A stretch of DNA of 5,501 nt, from positions 1-5,501 of the forward strand of contig JAPOON010000518.1 in the NCBI GenBank assembly GCA_026713405.1, in the 5' to 3' direction. Source of the stretch: Gammaproteobacteria bacterium. GTDB taxonomy: Bacteria > Pseudomonadota > Gammaproteobacteria > Pseudomonadales > Azotimanducaceae_A. Shown here one piece after another: positions 1-5,501 of this stretch. The position numbers and the translations under genes are program-made. Under the pieces are notes generated by a model. That model saw only the letters and a list, made by a program, of their open reading frames with translations. It made no database searches and was not told the DNA's origin. Each line of letters opens with the position of its first letter. The stretch's first letter is position 1.

Positions 1-92
1 ACGTCATGAACCGCATGGAAGGGAACCTCCTGGGCGACCTGCGCGGCTTCAAGCTTCTGCAGGCGGCCTATCGGTCACTGAACCCCCGCTGA
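1..92 (+). CDS. C-terminal end of an unidentified protein (5' end outside window)
   Basis: An open frame enters from the left edge (first full codon at position 3) and stops at a TGA at 90-92, giving about 29 visible residues that end in AAYRSLNPR. The stretch has Leu, Gly, Arg and Asn spread as in an ordinary soluble protein tail, with GC-rich third positions like the neighbouring genes. It has no recognisable motif, so I assign no function. It would run convergently towards the acyl-CoA ligase gene, leaving a 74-bp gap that contains a small 5-bp stem-loop (125-137) but no T-run. The fragment is short enough that it could be a chance open frame; sequence to the left would settle it. Confidence 0.45.
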   Translation, partial: VMNRMEGNLLGDLRGFKLLQAAYRSLNPR

Positions 93-166
93 CGGTTCTC
101 GCCCCGGAGCACAGCGTTGACGCATGCCGGTTCGGCACGTCACTCGGGGCTCGGGCCCGGGCGCAG

Positions 167-1720
167 TCAGGAAACCTGCCGGTCGCGCCCCTCCCAATAG
201 GGTTTGCGCAACTCCACTTTCAGGATCTTGCCTGATGGATTGCGCGGCAGGTCTTCTACCCAGTCCACTGAAGTCGGGCACTTGTAGCCGGCCAGGCGCT
301 GGCGGCAGTAGCTCATGACCTCCTCTTCGCCGAGGCTCTCGTCCGCCCGCTTGACGATGGCCTTGACGGTCTCGCCCCAGCGGTCGTCCGGCACCCCGAT
401 CACCGCGGCATCGGCAATGCCGGCGTGCTGCATCAGCACGTTCTCGATCTCGGCGGGATAAATGTTCTCGCCGCCGGAGATGATCATGTCCTTGACCCGG
501 TCGTGAATGTACAGGAAGCCGTCGCGCAGGTAACCGGCATCGCCGGTGCGGAACCAGCCGTCCACGAACGCATCCCGGTTGGCGTCGGGGTTGTTCCAGC
601 AGCCCTTCATCACCTGCGGGCCCCGGACCCAGATCTCGCCCACCTCCCCTTCCGGCATTTCCCTGAGGCTGTCCGTATCCATGATCCGAATTTCGTGCGT
701 GTCGATGGGCTTGCCGCAAGACCGCAGGAGGTGGGCACGCGCACCGCCGGGGTCGTGATCGTCGTTGTGCAGCAGGGAGACGACGCCGGTCGTTTCCGTC
801 AGCCCGTAGGCCTGGAAGAACTTGCAGCCGAACGTGTCCATGGCGTTCACCAGCACGCTTTCGGTAATCGGCGAGGCGCCGTAGGTGATGGAATGGAGGG
901 ATGAGTAGTCCGCATCGCCCACACCGGGTACGGCCAGCAGAAACTGCAGCACCGCGGGCACGAAGAGAGTGTGCGTGATGCGCTCTTCGCCGATGAGGTT
1001 CACGATCCGGGGCAGGTCCACATCGCGCAGCATCAGGCTTCGGGCGCCGTGGAATATGCCGACCACGCCCCAGCCGCTGCCGGAGATGTGGAAAAGCGGC
1101 ATGCAGATCAGGTTGACCGTGTTTTCGTCCATTTCCAGGGTTGCCAGGCTGTCCTTCAGGCAGTGCAGGAAATTGGACTGGGTCAGCTCGACGCCCTTGG
1201 GCAGTCCGGTGGTACCCGATGTGTAGAGCTGGTAGCAGGTGTCTTCGTCGTTCACCGGCACTTCAGGGTCGACGGCCGGTTGTCCGGCCAGCCACTGATC
1301 GTAGGTGGGAAAGCCGGTTTCCCCGGGATCGCCGAGAACGACGATGGTCGAGATGCCGGGCAGGTCCATATTGCCGATGCCGTCGAGAAACTCCTCGCCC
1401 GCCAGCAGCACCTTCGAGGCGCTGTCGTTCAGGATGTATTCCATCTCGGGCACCGCGAGGCGCCAGTTGACCGCGACGGATGCCGCATTGACCTTGGCGC
1501 CGCCAAACAGGAACGGAAAGTACTCCGGCGAATTCCGGTCCAGGTAGGCGATGCGGTCTCCGGGTTTGACCCCCGCCGCCAGAAGCGCCTGGGCCACGCG
1601 GTTCGATTCGGCGTCAAGCTGGGCAAAGGTCCAGCTGCGGCCGTCGTTGACATAGGTAAGAGCGGTGTGGTCAGGCCGTTGCGCCGCCAATTCCCGCGTG
1701 ACATCCGCCAGTACGCGCAT
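167..1720 (-). CDS. AMP-forming acyl-CoA synthetase (FadD13-like fatty acid--CoA ligase)
   Basis: This 517-residue protein belongs to the ANL (acyl/aryl-CoA synthetase) superfamily, which activates a carboxylic acid with ATP to an acyl-adenylate and transfers it to CoA. All core motifs are present: the phosphate-binding loop YTSGTTGLPKG at 166-176, the A5 motif YGLTETTG at 305-312, RTGD at 391-394, the hinge and A8 region from Arg408 (DRVKDMIISGGENIYPAEIE) and the A10 motif NPSGKILK at 494-501 with the expected catalytic Lys498. Length and motif spelling fit the compact ~500-residue FadD13-like ligases; there is no signal peptide or membrane segment. Chain length or ring specificity cannot be read. 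It starts 33 bp after the oxidoreductase stop, so it is probably the second gene of that operon. The ATG at 1720 has only a weak GGGAACGGAA stretch as ribosome site. The gene looks intact. Confidence 0.95.
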   Translation of the reverse strand: MRVLADVTRELAAQRPDHTALTYVNDGRSWTFAQLDAESNRVAQALLAAGVKPGDRIAYLDRNSPEYFPFLFGGAKVNAASVAVNWRLAVPEMEYILNDSASKVLLAGEEFLDGIGNMDLPGISTIVVLGDPGETGFPTYDQWLAGQPAVDPEVPVNDEDTCYQLYTSGTTGLPKGVELTQSNFLHCLKDSLATLEMDENTVNLICMPLFHISGSGWGVVGIFHGARSLMLRDVDLPRIVNLIGEERITHTLFVPAVLQFLLAVPGVGDADYSSLHSITYGASPITESVLVNAMDTFGCKFFQAYGLTETTGVVSLLHNDDHDPGGARAHLLRSCGKPIDTHEIRIMDTDSLREMPEGEVGEIWVRGPQVMKGCWNNPDANRDAFVDGWFRTGDAGYLRDGFLYIHDRVKDMIISGGENIYPAEIENVLMQHAGIADAAVIGVPDDRWGETVKAIVKRADESLGEEEVMSYCRQRLAGYKCPTSVDWVEDLPRNPSGKILKVELRKPYWEGRDRQVS

Positions 1721-1753
1721 GATTCCGTTCCCGTATTCCAGTTTTCCGGTGAG

Positions 1754-2758
1754 TTAGAGCACTTCCTCCGCCATGAAGCGCAGTGTTTCCGGGTCTGACG
1801 CGCCGACCGTCAACATGGTGACGGGACTGTCGCGCCAGCCTTGCAGCCGCTCGCGAATCCGGGCCTTGGGCCCGATCAGGGCAATCTCGTCGCAGAGTTG
1901 CTCCGGCACGGCGGCGATGGCCTCGTCGCGTCGACCGGACAGGAACAGCTCCTGGATCCTCTCGGCTTCTTCGGCGAAGCCCAGCCGGCCGACATGGTCC
2001 TTGTGCACGTTGAAGTTCTTCGCGCCCATGCCGCCGACGTAGAAGCCGACCTGCTGTTTCACCGACTGCATGGCACGGTCGACATCGTCGTCGAGAATGA
2101 CCGGCACCACGGCTGCAATCTCGAAGTCCCTGGCGCGGCGTGCCATGGCGTCCTTGTAGACCTCCATCATGCGATAGGGCGACAGGAACATGGGAATCCA
2201 GCCGTCGCAATGCTCGACCCCGAGGCGAACGTTCTTTGGACCCTCGGCGCCCAGGTAGAGGGGAATGTGATCGCGAACGGGGTGTAGTATCAGCCTCAGC
2301 GGCTTGCCCAGCCCGGTGCCGCCGGGCAGCGGCAACTGGGAATGATCGCCGTCGTAGGCCACCGGCTCCCGCCGCGCGATGATCTTGCGGAAAATGTCGA
2401 TCCACTCCCGGGTGCGCGCCAGGGGCTTGGGATATGGCTGCCCGTACCAGCCCTCCACCACCTGCGGCCCGGACACGCCGATGCCGAGAATCAGCCGGCC
2501 TTCGGTCAGGTAATCCAGCGTCGCGGCCTGCATGGCGGCGCTGGCTGGCGTGCGCGCCGATATCTGCATGATCGAGGTGCCGAGGTTGATGCGCGAGGTG
2601 TTGGCGCCGACCCAGGCAAGCGGCGTAAAGCAGTCGGCCCCGTAGATTTCCGGGCACCAGACGGTGTCGTAACCGAGGGCTTCCGCCTCCTGCGCCACCG
2701 CAACGATGCTGGCGCCGCCTGGCGGCCCGAGCGGGCCGATGCCGATACCGAGTTTCAT
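1754..2758 (-). CDS. LLM-class, putative F420-dependent oxidoreductase (Rv3520c-like)
   Basis: This 334-residue protein has the luciferase-like monooxygenase TIM-barrel fold, a group that uses F420 or FMN for hydride transfer. Diagnostic stretches are the N-terminal strand MKLGIGIGPLG, the helix AQEAEALGYDTVWCPE at 22-37, INLGTSIMQISARTP at 57-71, the glycine-rich GRLILGIGVSGPQVVEGWYG at 87-106 and IPLYLGAEGPKN at 165-176. From memory this combination is that of the family around M. tuberculosis Rv3520c. The frame is open up to 2842, but I chose the ATG at 2758 because the conserved first beta strand begins there and the 28 residues upstream look unrelated. The ribosome site is weak (CGGGAT). 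It is the first gene of a minus-strand operon with the acyl-CoA ligase, which suggests oxidation or reduction of an acyl-type or steroid-like substrate. F420 versus FMN use cannot be decided from this sequence. Confidence 0.9.
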   Translation of the reverse strand: MKLGIGIGPLGPPGGASIVAVAQEAEALGYDTVWCPEIYGADCFTPLAWVGANTSRINLGTSIMQISARTPASAAMQAATLDYLTEGRLILGIGVSGPQVVEGWYGQPYPKPLARTREWIDIFRKIIARREPVAYDGDHSQLPLPGGTGLGKPLRLILHPVRDHIPLYLGAEGPKNVRLGVEHCDGWIPMFLSPYRMMEVYKDAMARRARDFEIAAVVPVILDDDVDRAMQSVKQQVGFYVGGMGAKNFNVHKDHVGRLGFAEEAERIQELFLSGRRDEAIAAVPEQLCDEIALIGPKARIRERLQGWRDSPVTMLTVGASDPETLRFMAEEVL

Positions 2759-2910
2759 GTCAGGTCGATCCCGAGTGGTTTTATGGGGTGCGGAGTTTAA
2801 CCCGGAATTTCCGCCTTGTTGTTGAATGGATGTTGCCGCCAATGCACTCGAAGCCGCTGATCTGGTGTCCGGCGATCGGGCCGGTGCTTTAGGGAAGGAT
2901 CGCCATTAAA

Positions 2911-3025
2911 GCAGGCTTGGCAGTGAATCCAACGCAGGTTTCGCAATGAACTCAGCGCAGGTCTTGCAACGAACTCAGCGCAGGTTTTGCAACGAATTCA
3001 GCGCAGGTTTTGCAACGAATTCACG
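2911..3025. repeat. Five direct tandem copies of a 23-bp unit
   Basis: The units lie head to tail without spacers at 2911-2933, 2934-2956, 2957-2979, 2980-3002 and 3003-3025. The consensus starts GCAGGTTTTGCAACG and its second half contains GAATTC; TTGCAA and GAATTC are short palindromes within it. Against the fourth copy, taken as consensus, the copies differ at 6, 3, 2, 0 and 2 positions. The two mismatches in the last copy are its final two bases, at the array edge. Ten of the eleven internal substitutions are transitions. Copies 1 and 2 share a T at unit position 14, and copies 2 and 3 share a C at position 18, so neighbours resemble each other most. There are no variable spacers, so this is not CRISPR. 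The array ends 45 bp before the folA -10 box. It could be repeated regulator sites, a simple minisatellite, or a decaying element. Confidence 0.93.
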
Positions 3026-3070
3026 GCTGGTCCGGCAAGTTCAGATCGAAGTCTCCAGCACGGGTGACCT

Positions 3071-3076
3071 TATAAT
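3071..3076 (+). promoter_or_regulatory. Candidate sigma-70 -10 box for folA
   Basis: A perfect TATAAT lies 33 bases upstream of the folA ATG. It would give a transcript start near 3083 and a 5' leader of about 27 nt, a normal layout for a housekeeping gene. No good -35 hexamer sits 16-18 bp upstream; the best-placed bases read GAAGTC, and there is no TGn extension. The promoter is therefore either weak or helped by an activator. The 23-bp repeat array ends just upstream. Confidence 0.45.
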
Positions 3077-3109
3077 TCCCCACTTCCGTTTCGCGGAGCG
3101 TGCAGGCTA

Positions 3110-3619
3110 ATGGAAATTGCGCTGATCTGGGCCATGGCGAGAAACCGGGTGATCGGCCGGAATAACGGCCTGCCCTGGCGCTTGCCCGATGAAATGCGGC
3201 ACTTCATGCGTACCACCATGGGCCAGCCGGTCATCATGGGACGCCGGACGTTCGAGTCGATGAATAAGCCGCTGCCGGGGCGCGCCAATATCGTGATGAC
3301 TACCCGGGCGGATTACGCGGCGGAGAACATCGATGTGGTCGGAGATTTCGATGCGGCCCTGAAGGTGGCCGCGCGGCGGGTTCTGTCATCCGACGGCGAT
3401 ACCGTTTTCGTGATCGGCGGCGCCCGGATATACGAGTTGGCGTTGCCGGTGGCGCGCCGCCTGTACGTGACCCGGATCGATGCGGAGTTGGAGGGCGACA
3501 CCTGGTTTCCGGAGGTTGACTGGGGCCTATGGGAGGAGATTTCGTCCGAACATCACGATGCGGATGCAGCTAACGAGTACTCGTTTCGAATCGTTACCTA
3601 TATTCGCAAGCAGGACTGA
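3110..3619 (+). CDS. folA: Dihydrofolate reductase (type I, FolA)
   Basis: FolA reduces 7,8-dihydrofolate to tetrahydrofolate with NADPH in the cytoplasm and is the target of trimethoprim. The 169-residue product (E. coli has 159) shows the family features in order: MARNRVIGRNNGLPW at 9-23 with the Met20-loop region, LPDEMRHF at 25-32, PVIMGRRTFES at 40-50, PLPGRANIV at 54-62, FVIGGARIYE at 100-109 and LYVTRIDAELEGDTWFP at 118-134. By hand alignment the residue equivalent to catalytic Asp27 of E. coli is Glu28, the acid found in vertebrate enzymes. The ATG at 3110 is the first start in frame; GGAG at 3095-3098 or AGG at 3104-3106 may bind the ribosome. The gene is first in a plus-strand pair with fabV, 144 bp apart, and diverges from the LLM operon. 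Confidence 0.96.
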   Translation: MEIALIWAMARNRVIGRNNGLPWRLPDEMRHFMRTTMGQPVIMGRRTFESMNKPLPGRANIVMTTRADYAAENIDVVGDFDAALKVAARRVLSSDGDTVFVIGGARIYELALPVARRLYVTRIDAELEGDTWFPEVDWGLWEEISSEHHDADAANEYSFRIVTYIRKQD

Positions 3620-3763
3620 GAAGGCAAAGCGGGTCGGGGACTGGCCCGTGGCTGAACAAAGCCTCTCACGAAACACTTTTTCGGAATTGGCTCTTCAAGC
3701 GCCGAGCGGGTGGGCATGGCCCAAGGTATCATGGCGCCGCCCAAATCGCGTCGGATTCCTCCC

Positions 3764-4945
3764 ATGATCATCAAGCCCCGTATCCGTGGATTTATCTGTA
3801 CCACTGCACACCCCCGGGGTTGCGCTGCGCATGTCGCGGAACAGATCGAATACGTGAAGTCTGCGGGGCCGATCGATGCCGGTGTTGCGAATGCGCTCGT
3901 GGTGGGCTGTTCCGGCGGGTACGGGCTCGCTTCCCGCATCGTGGCCGCGGCCGGTTGCGGGGCGAATACGCTGGGTGTGTCGCTGGAAAAACCGCCCAGC
4001 ACGAAACGCACCGCTACTGCAGGGTGGTACAACAACCTGGCCTTCGAGGAAGCGGTTGACGGTTATGCCAGAACCCTGGACGGCGATGCGTTTTCCGACG
4101 AAGTGAAAGCGGATGCCGTCGACGTCATCGGTAACGACATGGGCAAGATCGACCTGCTCGTGTACAGCCTGGCGTCCCCCGTGCGCCGGCACCCGCGCAC
4201 CGGGTTCCTGCATCGCTCCGCGCTCAAGCCTTTGGGCGACACGTTGCGGATGAAATCGCTGAACGTGGACAAGGGCGAAGTCATCGAGGTTGCCCTTGAG
4301 CCGGGCTCGGAGGAGGACATCGCCAACACCGTCGCCGTGATGGGCGGCGAGGATTGGGAAATGTGGGTGGACGCGTTGGCCCGAGCAGACCTGCTGGCGC
4401 CCGGATTCCGGACGGTGGCCTTCACCTACCTCGGCAGCGAGCTGACCTGGCCGATCTACTGGGGGGGCACGCTCGGCAAGGCGAAGGAAGACCTCGACCG
4501 CGCCGCCGCGGCCATCACCGGGCGGCTGGCCGGGCTGGGAGGGAGCGCGCGGGTGGCTTCCCTCAAGGGAGTCGTTACCCAGGCGAGCAGCGCGATTCCG
4601 GTGGTTTCGCTCTACATGGCGCTGCTGTTCAAGGTCATGAAGGAACAGGGGGTGCACGAGGACTGCATCCGGCACATCTACCGGCTGTACGCGACGCAAC
4701 TCGCAACGGGCGCCGCCCAGCGCCTTGACGAAGTGGGCCGCATCCGCGTCGACGACGTGGAACTCTCGGAGCCGGTTCAGGGCGAGGTCAAGCGCCGCTG
4801 GGGCCTGGTGGGGACGGAGAACGTTGCCGAGTTGGGAGACCTGGCCGGTTTCCAGGAAGACTTCCTGAAGATCTTCGGATTCGGGCTGGCCGGCGTCGAT
4901 TACGAGGAAGACCTCGATCCCGCGCTCGGCCGGGACATCGGCTGA
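3764..4945 (+). CDS. fabV: Trans-2-enoyl-ACP/CoA reductase FabV (NADH-dependent)
   Basis: FabV catalyses the last step of each type II fatty acid elongation round, reducing the trans-2-enoyl thioester with NADH. It replaces or supplements FabI, and the family is known for high triclosan tolerance. The 393-residue product begins with the signature MIIKPRIRGFICTTAHPRG. It continues with the nucleotide-binding VVGCSGGYGLASR at 46-58, LVYSLASPVR at 132-141, VMGGEDWEMW at 192-201, the catalytic Tyr-X8-Lys pair Tyr232/Lys241 within WPIYWGGTLGKAK, and VVTQASSAIPV at 270-280. Length is that of the family (about 400). I chose the ATG at 3764 because the conserved N-terminus starts there. In-frame GTG 3710 and ATGs at 3716 and 3731 lie upstream, and 3731 has an AAGG four bases before it, whereas 3764 has no clear ribosome site. 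Whether fabI also exists is not visible here. Confidence 0.96.
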   Translation: MIIKPRIRGFICTTAHPRGCAAHVAEQIEYVKSAGPIDAGVANALVVGCSGGYGLASRIVAAAGCGANTLGVSLEKPPSTKRTATAGWYNNLAFEEAVDGYARTLDGDAFSDEVKADAVDVIGNDMGKIDLLVYSLASPVRRHPRTGFLHRSALKPLGDTLRMKSLNVDKGEVIEVALEPGSEEDIANTVAVMGGEDWEMWVDALARADLLAPGFRTVAFTYLGSELTWPIYWGGTLGKAKEDLDRAAAAITGRLAGLGGSARVASLKGVVTQASSAIPVVSLYMALLFKVMKEQGVHEDCIRHIYRLYATQLATGAAQRLDEVGRIRVDDVELSEPVQGEVKRRWGLVGTENVAELGDLAGFQEDFLKIFGFGLAGVDYEEDLDPALGRDIG

Positions 4946-4959
4946 CCGAGTCGTACGCC

Positions 4960-4976
4960 CCCGTTCAGTGAACGGG
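4960..4976 (+). terminator. Stem-loop downstream of fabV, possible terminator
   Basis: CCCGTTC at 4960-4966 and GAACGGG at 4970-4976 pair perfectly over 7 bp around a three-base loop, starting 15 bp after the fabV stop. No T-run follows on either strand, so it does not meet the usual form of an intrinsic terminator. It may still act as a transcript-end stabiliser or a Rho-associated stop. The position right after the gene is the main support. Confidence 0.35.
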
Positions 4977-5104
4977 CGAGGCACTGGCTCGCGCACGGCA
5001 AGGAAATTGGCTGACGCAAAAATACGGCGTTAGCTGCTGGAGCCGTTCGGGTCCGGGCTGCTTCAATGCCGGACTGGTCTGGTTCGTTGGTTTTGCAAAG
5101 GGCC

Positions 5105-5501
5105 ATGGGTGCCGGCAAAAGAGGTCTGGCAGGCAATGCGCGGCCATTCCGCTACGGTTTCTATCCGGTCATAGCGATCGGCTTTCTGCTGTTTGCGGAA
5201 CCCGAATTCGGTCAGGCGGCGGCGGTGACCTGCTGGTGCGCGCTCTGGCCGCCGTTGGCCGACGCCATTTCGCGCAGAGGTGGCGTGCGCCTGAATCTGC
5301 GGCTGCACGTCGCGGAAGTCGCCCTCACCTGTTTCCTGTTTGCCGCTTCGGGCTTGCCGCAGTCCCTGCTGGAGGCCGTCTGCATCATCCTGGTCATGAG
5401 CAACGCCCTGCAGGGAGGGTTGCCGCAGGTCGCCAGAACGGTTGCCGCCGGTGCGCCGGCGCTGGCGGCCGGGATGCTGGTCGGCGTCCCGCCGGAATTG
5501 C
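5105..5501 (+). CDS. N-terminal part of a multi-spanning membrane protein, MASE2-like sensor domain (3' end outside window)
   Basis: The frame is open to the right edge, giving 132 complete codons. After a short basic N-terminus come about five hydrophobic segments: roughly 18-31, 38-54, 69-84, 87-102 and 110-127. The pattern recalls the MASE2 membrane sensor domain (Pfam PF05230): Arg16 before the first helix, CALWPPLADAI at 45-55 (MASE2 usually has a Trp-Pro-His-Leu-Ala string), a Glu at 71 opening the third helix, and MSNALQGG at 98-105. MASE2 usually precedes a GGDEF or adenylate cyclase domain, as in P. aeruginosa CyaB, but no catalytic part is within the window, so the output is unknown. 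The start is uncertain: ATG 5105 has AAAGGG only two bases upstream, and an in-frame ATG at 5066 would add 13 residues. A 159-bp gap separates it from fabV, so it is probably a separate transcript. Confidence 0.65.
   Translation, partial: MGAGKRGLAGNARPFRYGFYPVIAIGFLLFAEPEFGQAAAVTCWCALWPPLADAISRRGGVRLNLRLHVAEVALTCFLFAASGLPQSLLEAVCIILVMSNALQGGLPQVARTVAAGAPALAAGMLVGVPPEL

Larger units (their letters stand above)
2759..3109. other. Divergent intergenic region between the LLM operon and folA
   Basis: These 351 bp separate two divergently read transcription units and must carry the start signals for both. The right third holds the 23-bp tandem array (2911-3025) and the folA -10 box. The left part (2759-2910) is non-repetitive; it contains a 5-bp inverted repeat, CCGGC/GCCGG, at 2869-2884. 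For the minus-strand operon I see only weak -10-like strings, such as TAAACT and CATAAA on the reverse strand between about 2775 and 2805, with no convincing -35 partner, so I do not place that promoter. A 54-codon open frame (2946-3110) runs through the array and ends on the folA start; it is discussed as a finding rather than called as a gene. Confidence 0.7.

Noticed and set aside
125..137. Small hairpin TGCCG/CGGCA between the left-edge gene and the ligase gene as a bidirectional terminator
   Set aside because: It has only five pairs and no T-run on either strand.
971..1798. A 275-codon plus-strand open frame opposite the acyl-CoA ligase
   Set aside because: It lies antisense to a fully motif-supported gene and its translation has no recognisable domain; it is a codon-bias shadow.
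1671..2657. A 328-codon minus-strand frame overlapping the LLM gene
   Set aside because: It is the same strand in another frame, with a product dominated by Arg, Gly and Ala; the LLM frame carries the conserved motifs.
2759..2842. Extended N-terminus (28 extra residues) of the LLM protein from the ATG at 2842
   Set aside because: The conserved first beta strand begins at the ATG at 2758, and the extra residues are polar and unlike the family.
2911..3025. Tandem repeats considered as a CRISPR array
   Set aside because: The 23-bp copies abut directly with no unique spacers, and no cas gene is in the window.
3630..3648. Stem-loop CGGGTC/GGCCCG just after folA as a terminator
   Set aside because: It has six pairs including one T-G, a seven-base loop and no adjacent T-run; the nearest T5 (3677-3681) is about 28 bases away behind only a weak 4-bp hairpin, so transcription may continue into fabV.
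3695..4996. A 433-codon open frame on the minus strand covering all of fabV
   Set aside because: It is antisense to a gene with complete FabV motifs, its translation is rich in Arg, Gly, His and Pro with no family features, and such long shadow frames are expected in GC-rich coding DNA.
5007..5035. TTGGCT ... TTAGCT as a promoter for the membrane protein gene
   Set aside because: The spacing of 17 bp is right, but both hexamers match the consensus poorly, so it is not distinguishable from background.

Overview
The window looks like a GC-rich proteobacterial chromosome segment, most likely gammaproteobacterial. The lineage call is inference. It rests on a FabV-type enoyl-ACP reductase of the Vibrio/Pseudomonas kind, a chromosomal-type FolA, and a MASE2-like membrane domain typical of proteobacterial signalling proteins. 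Nothing marks it as phage, plasmid or insertion sequence.

Layout. At the left edge is the last ~30 codons of an unidentified plus-strand gene. A two-gene minus-strand operon faces it, read right to left: an LLM-class (luciferase-like, putatively F420-dependent) oxidoreductase of the Rv3520c type, then 33 bp later an AMP-forming acyl-CoA ligase of the FadD13 type. Together they suggest activation and redox conversion of a fatty, steroid or otherwise hydrophobic acid; the substrate cannot be read from sequence. A 351-bp divergent intergenic region separates this operon from the plus-strand genes. It holds the most unusual structure of the window, five direct tandem copies of a 23-bp unit with a gradient of divergence, followed by a perfect TATAAT box just upstream of folA.

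On the plus strand, folA (dihydrofolate reductase) is followed after 144 bp by fabV (NADH-dependent trans-2-enoyl-ACP/CoA reductase). A 7-bp stem-loop lies just past fabV. The window ends inside a multi-spanning membrane protein whose visible part resembles a MASE2 sensor domain, probably the N-terminus of a cyclase or other signalling protein.

The folA and fabV products serve one-carbon metabolism and type II fatty acid synthesis. The minus-strand operon looks catabolic or accessory. No direct functional link between the two sides is visible apart from the shared divergent intergenic region. I found no CRISPR array, RNA gene or convincing novel defence system. The strongest unexplained signal is the 23-bp array.
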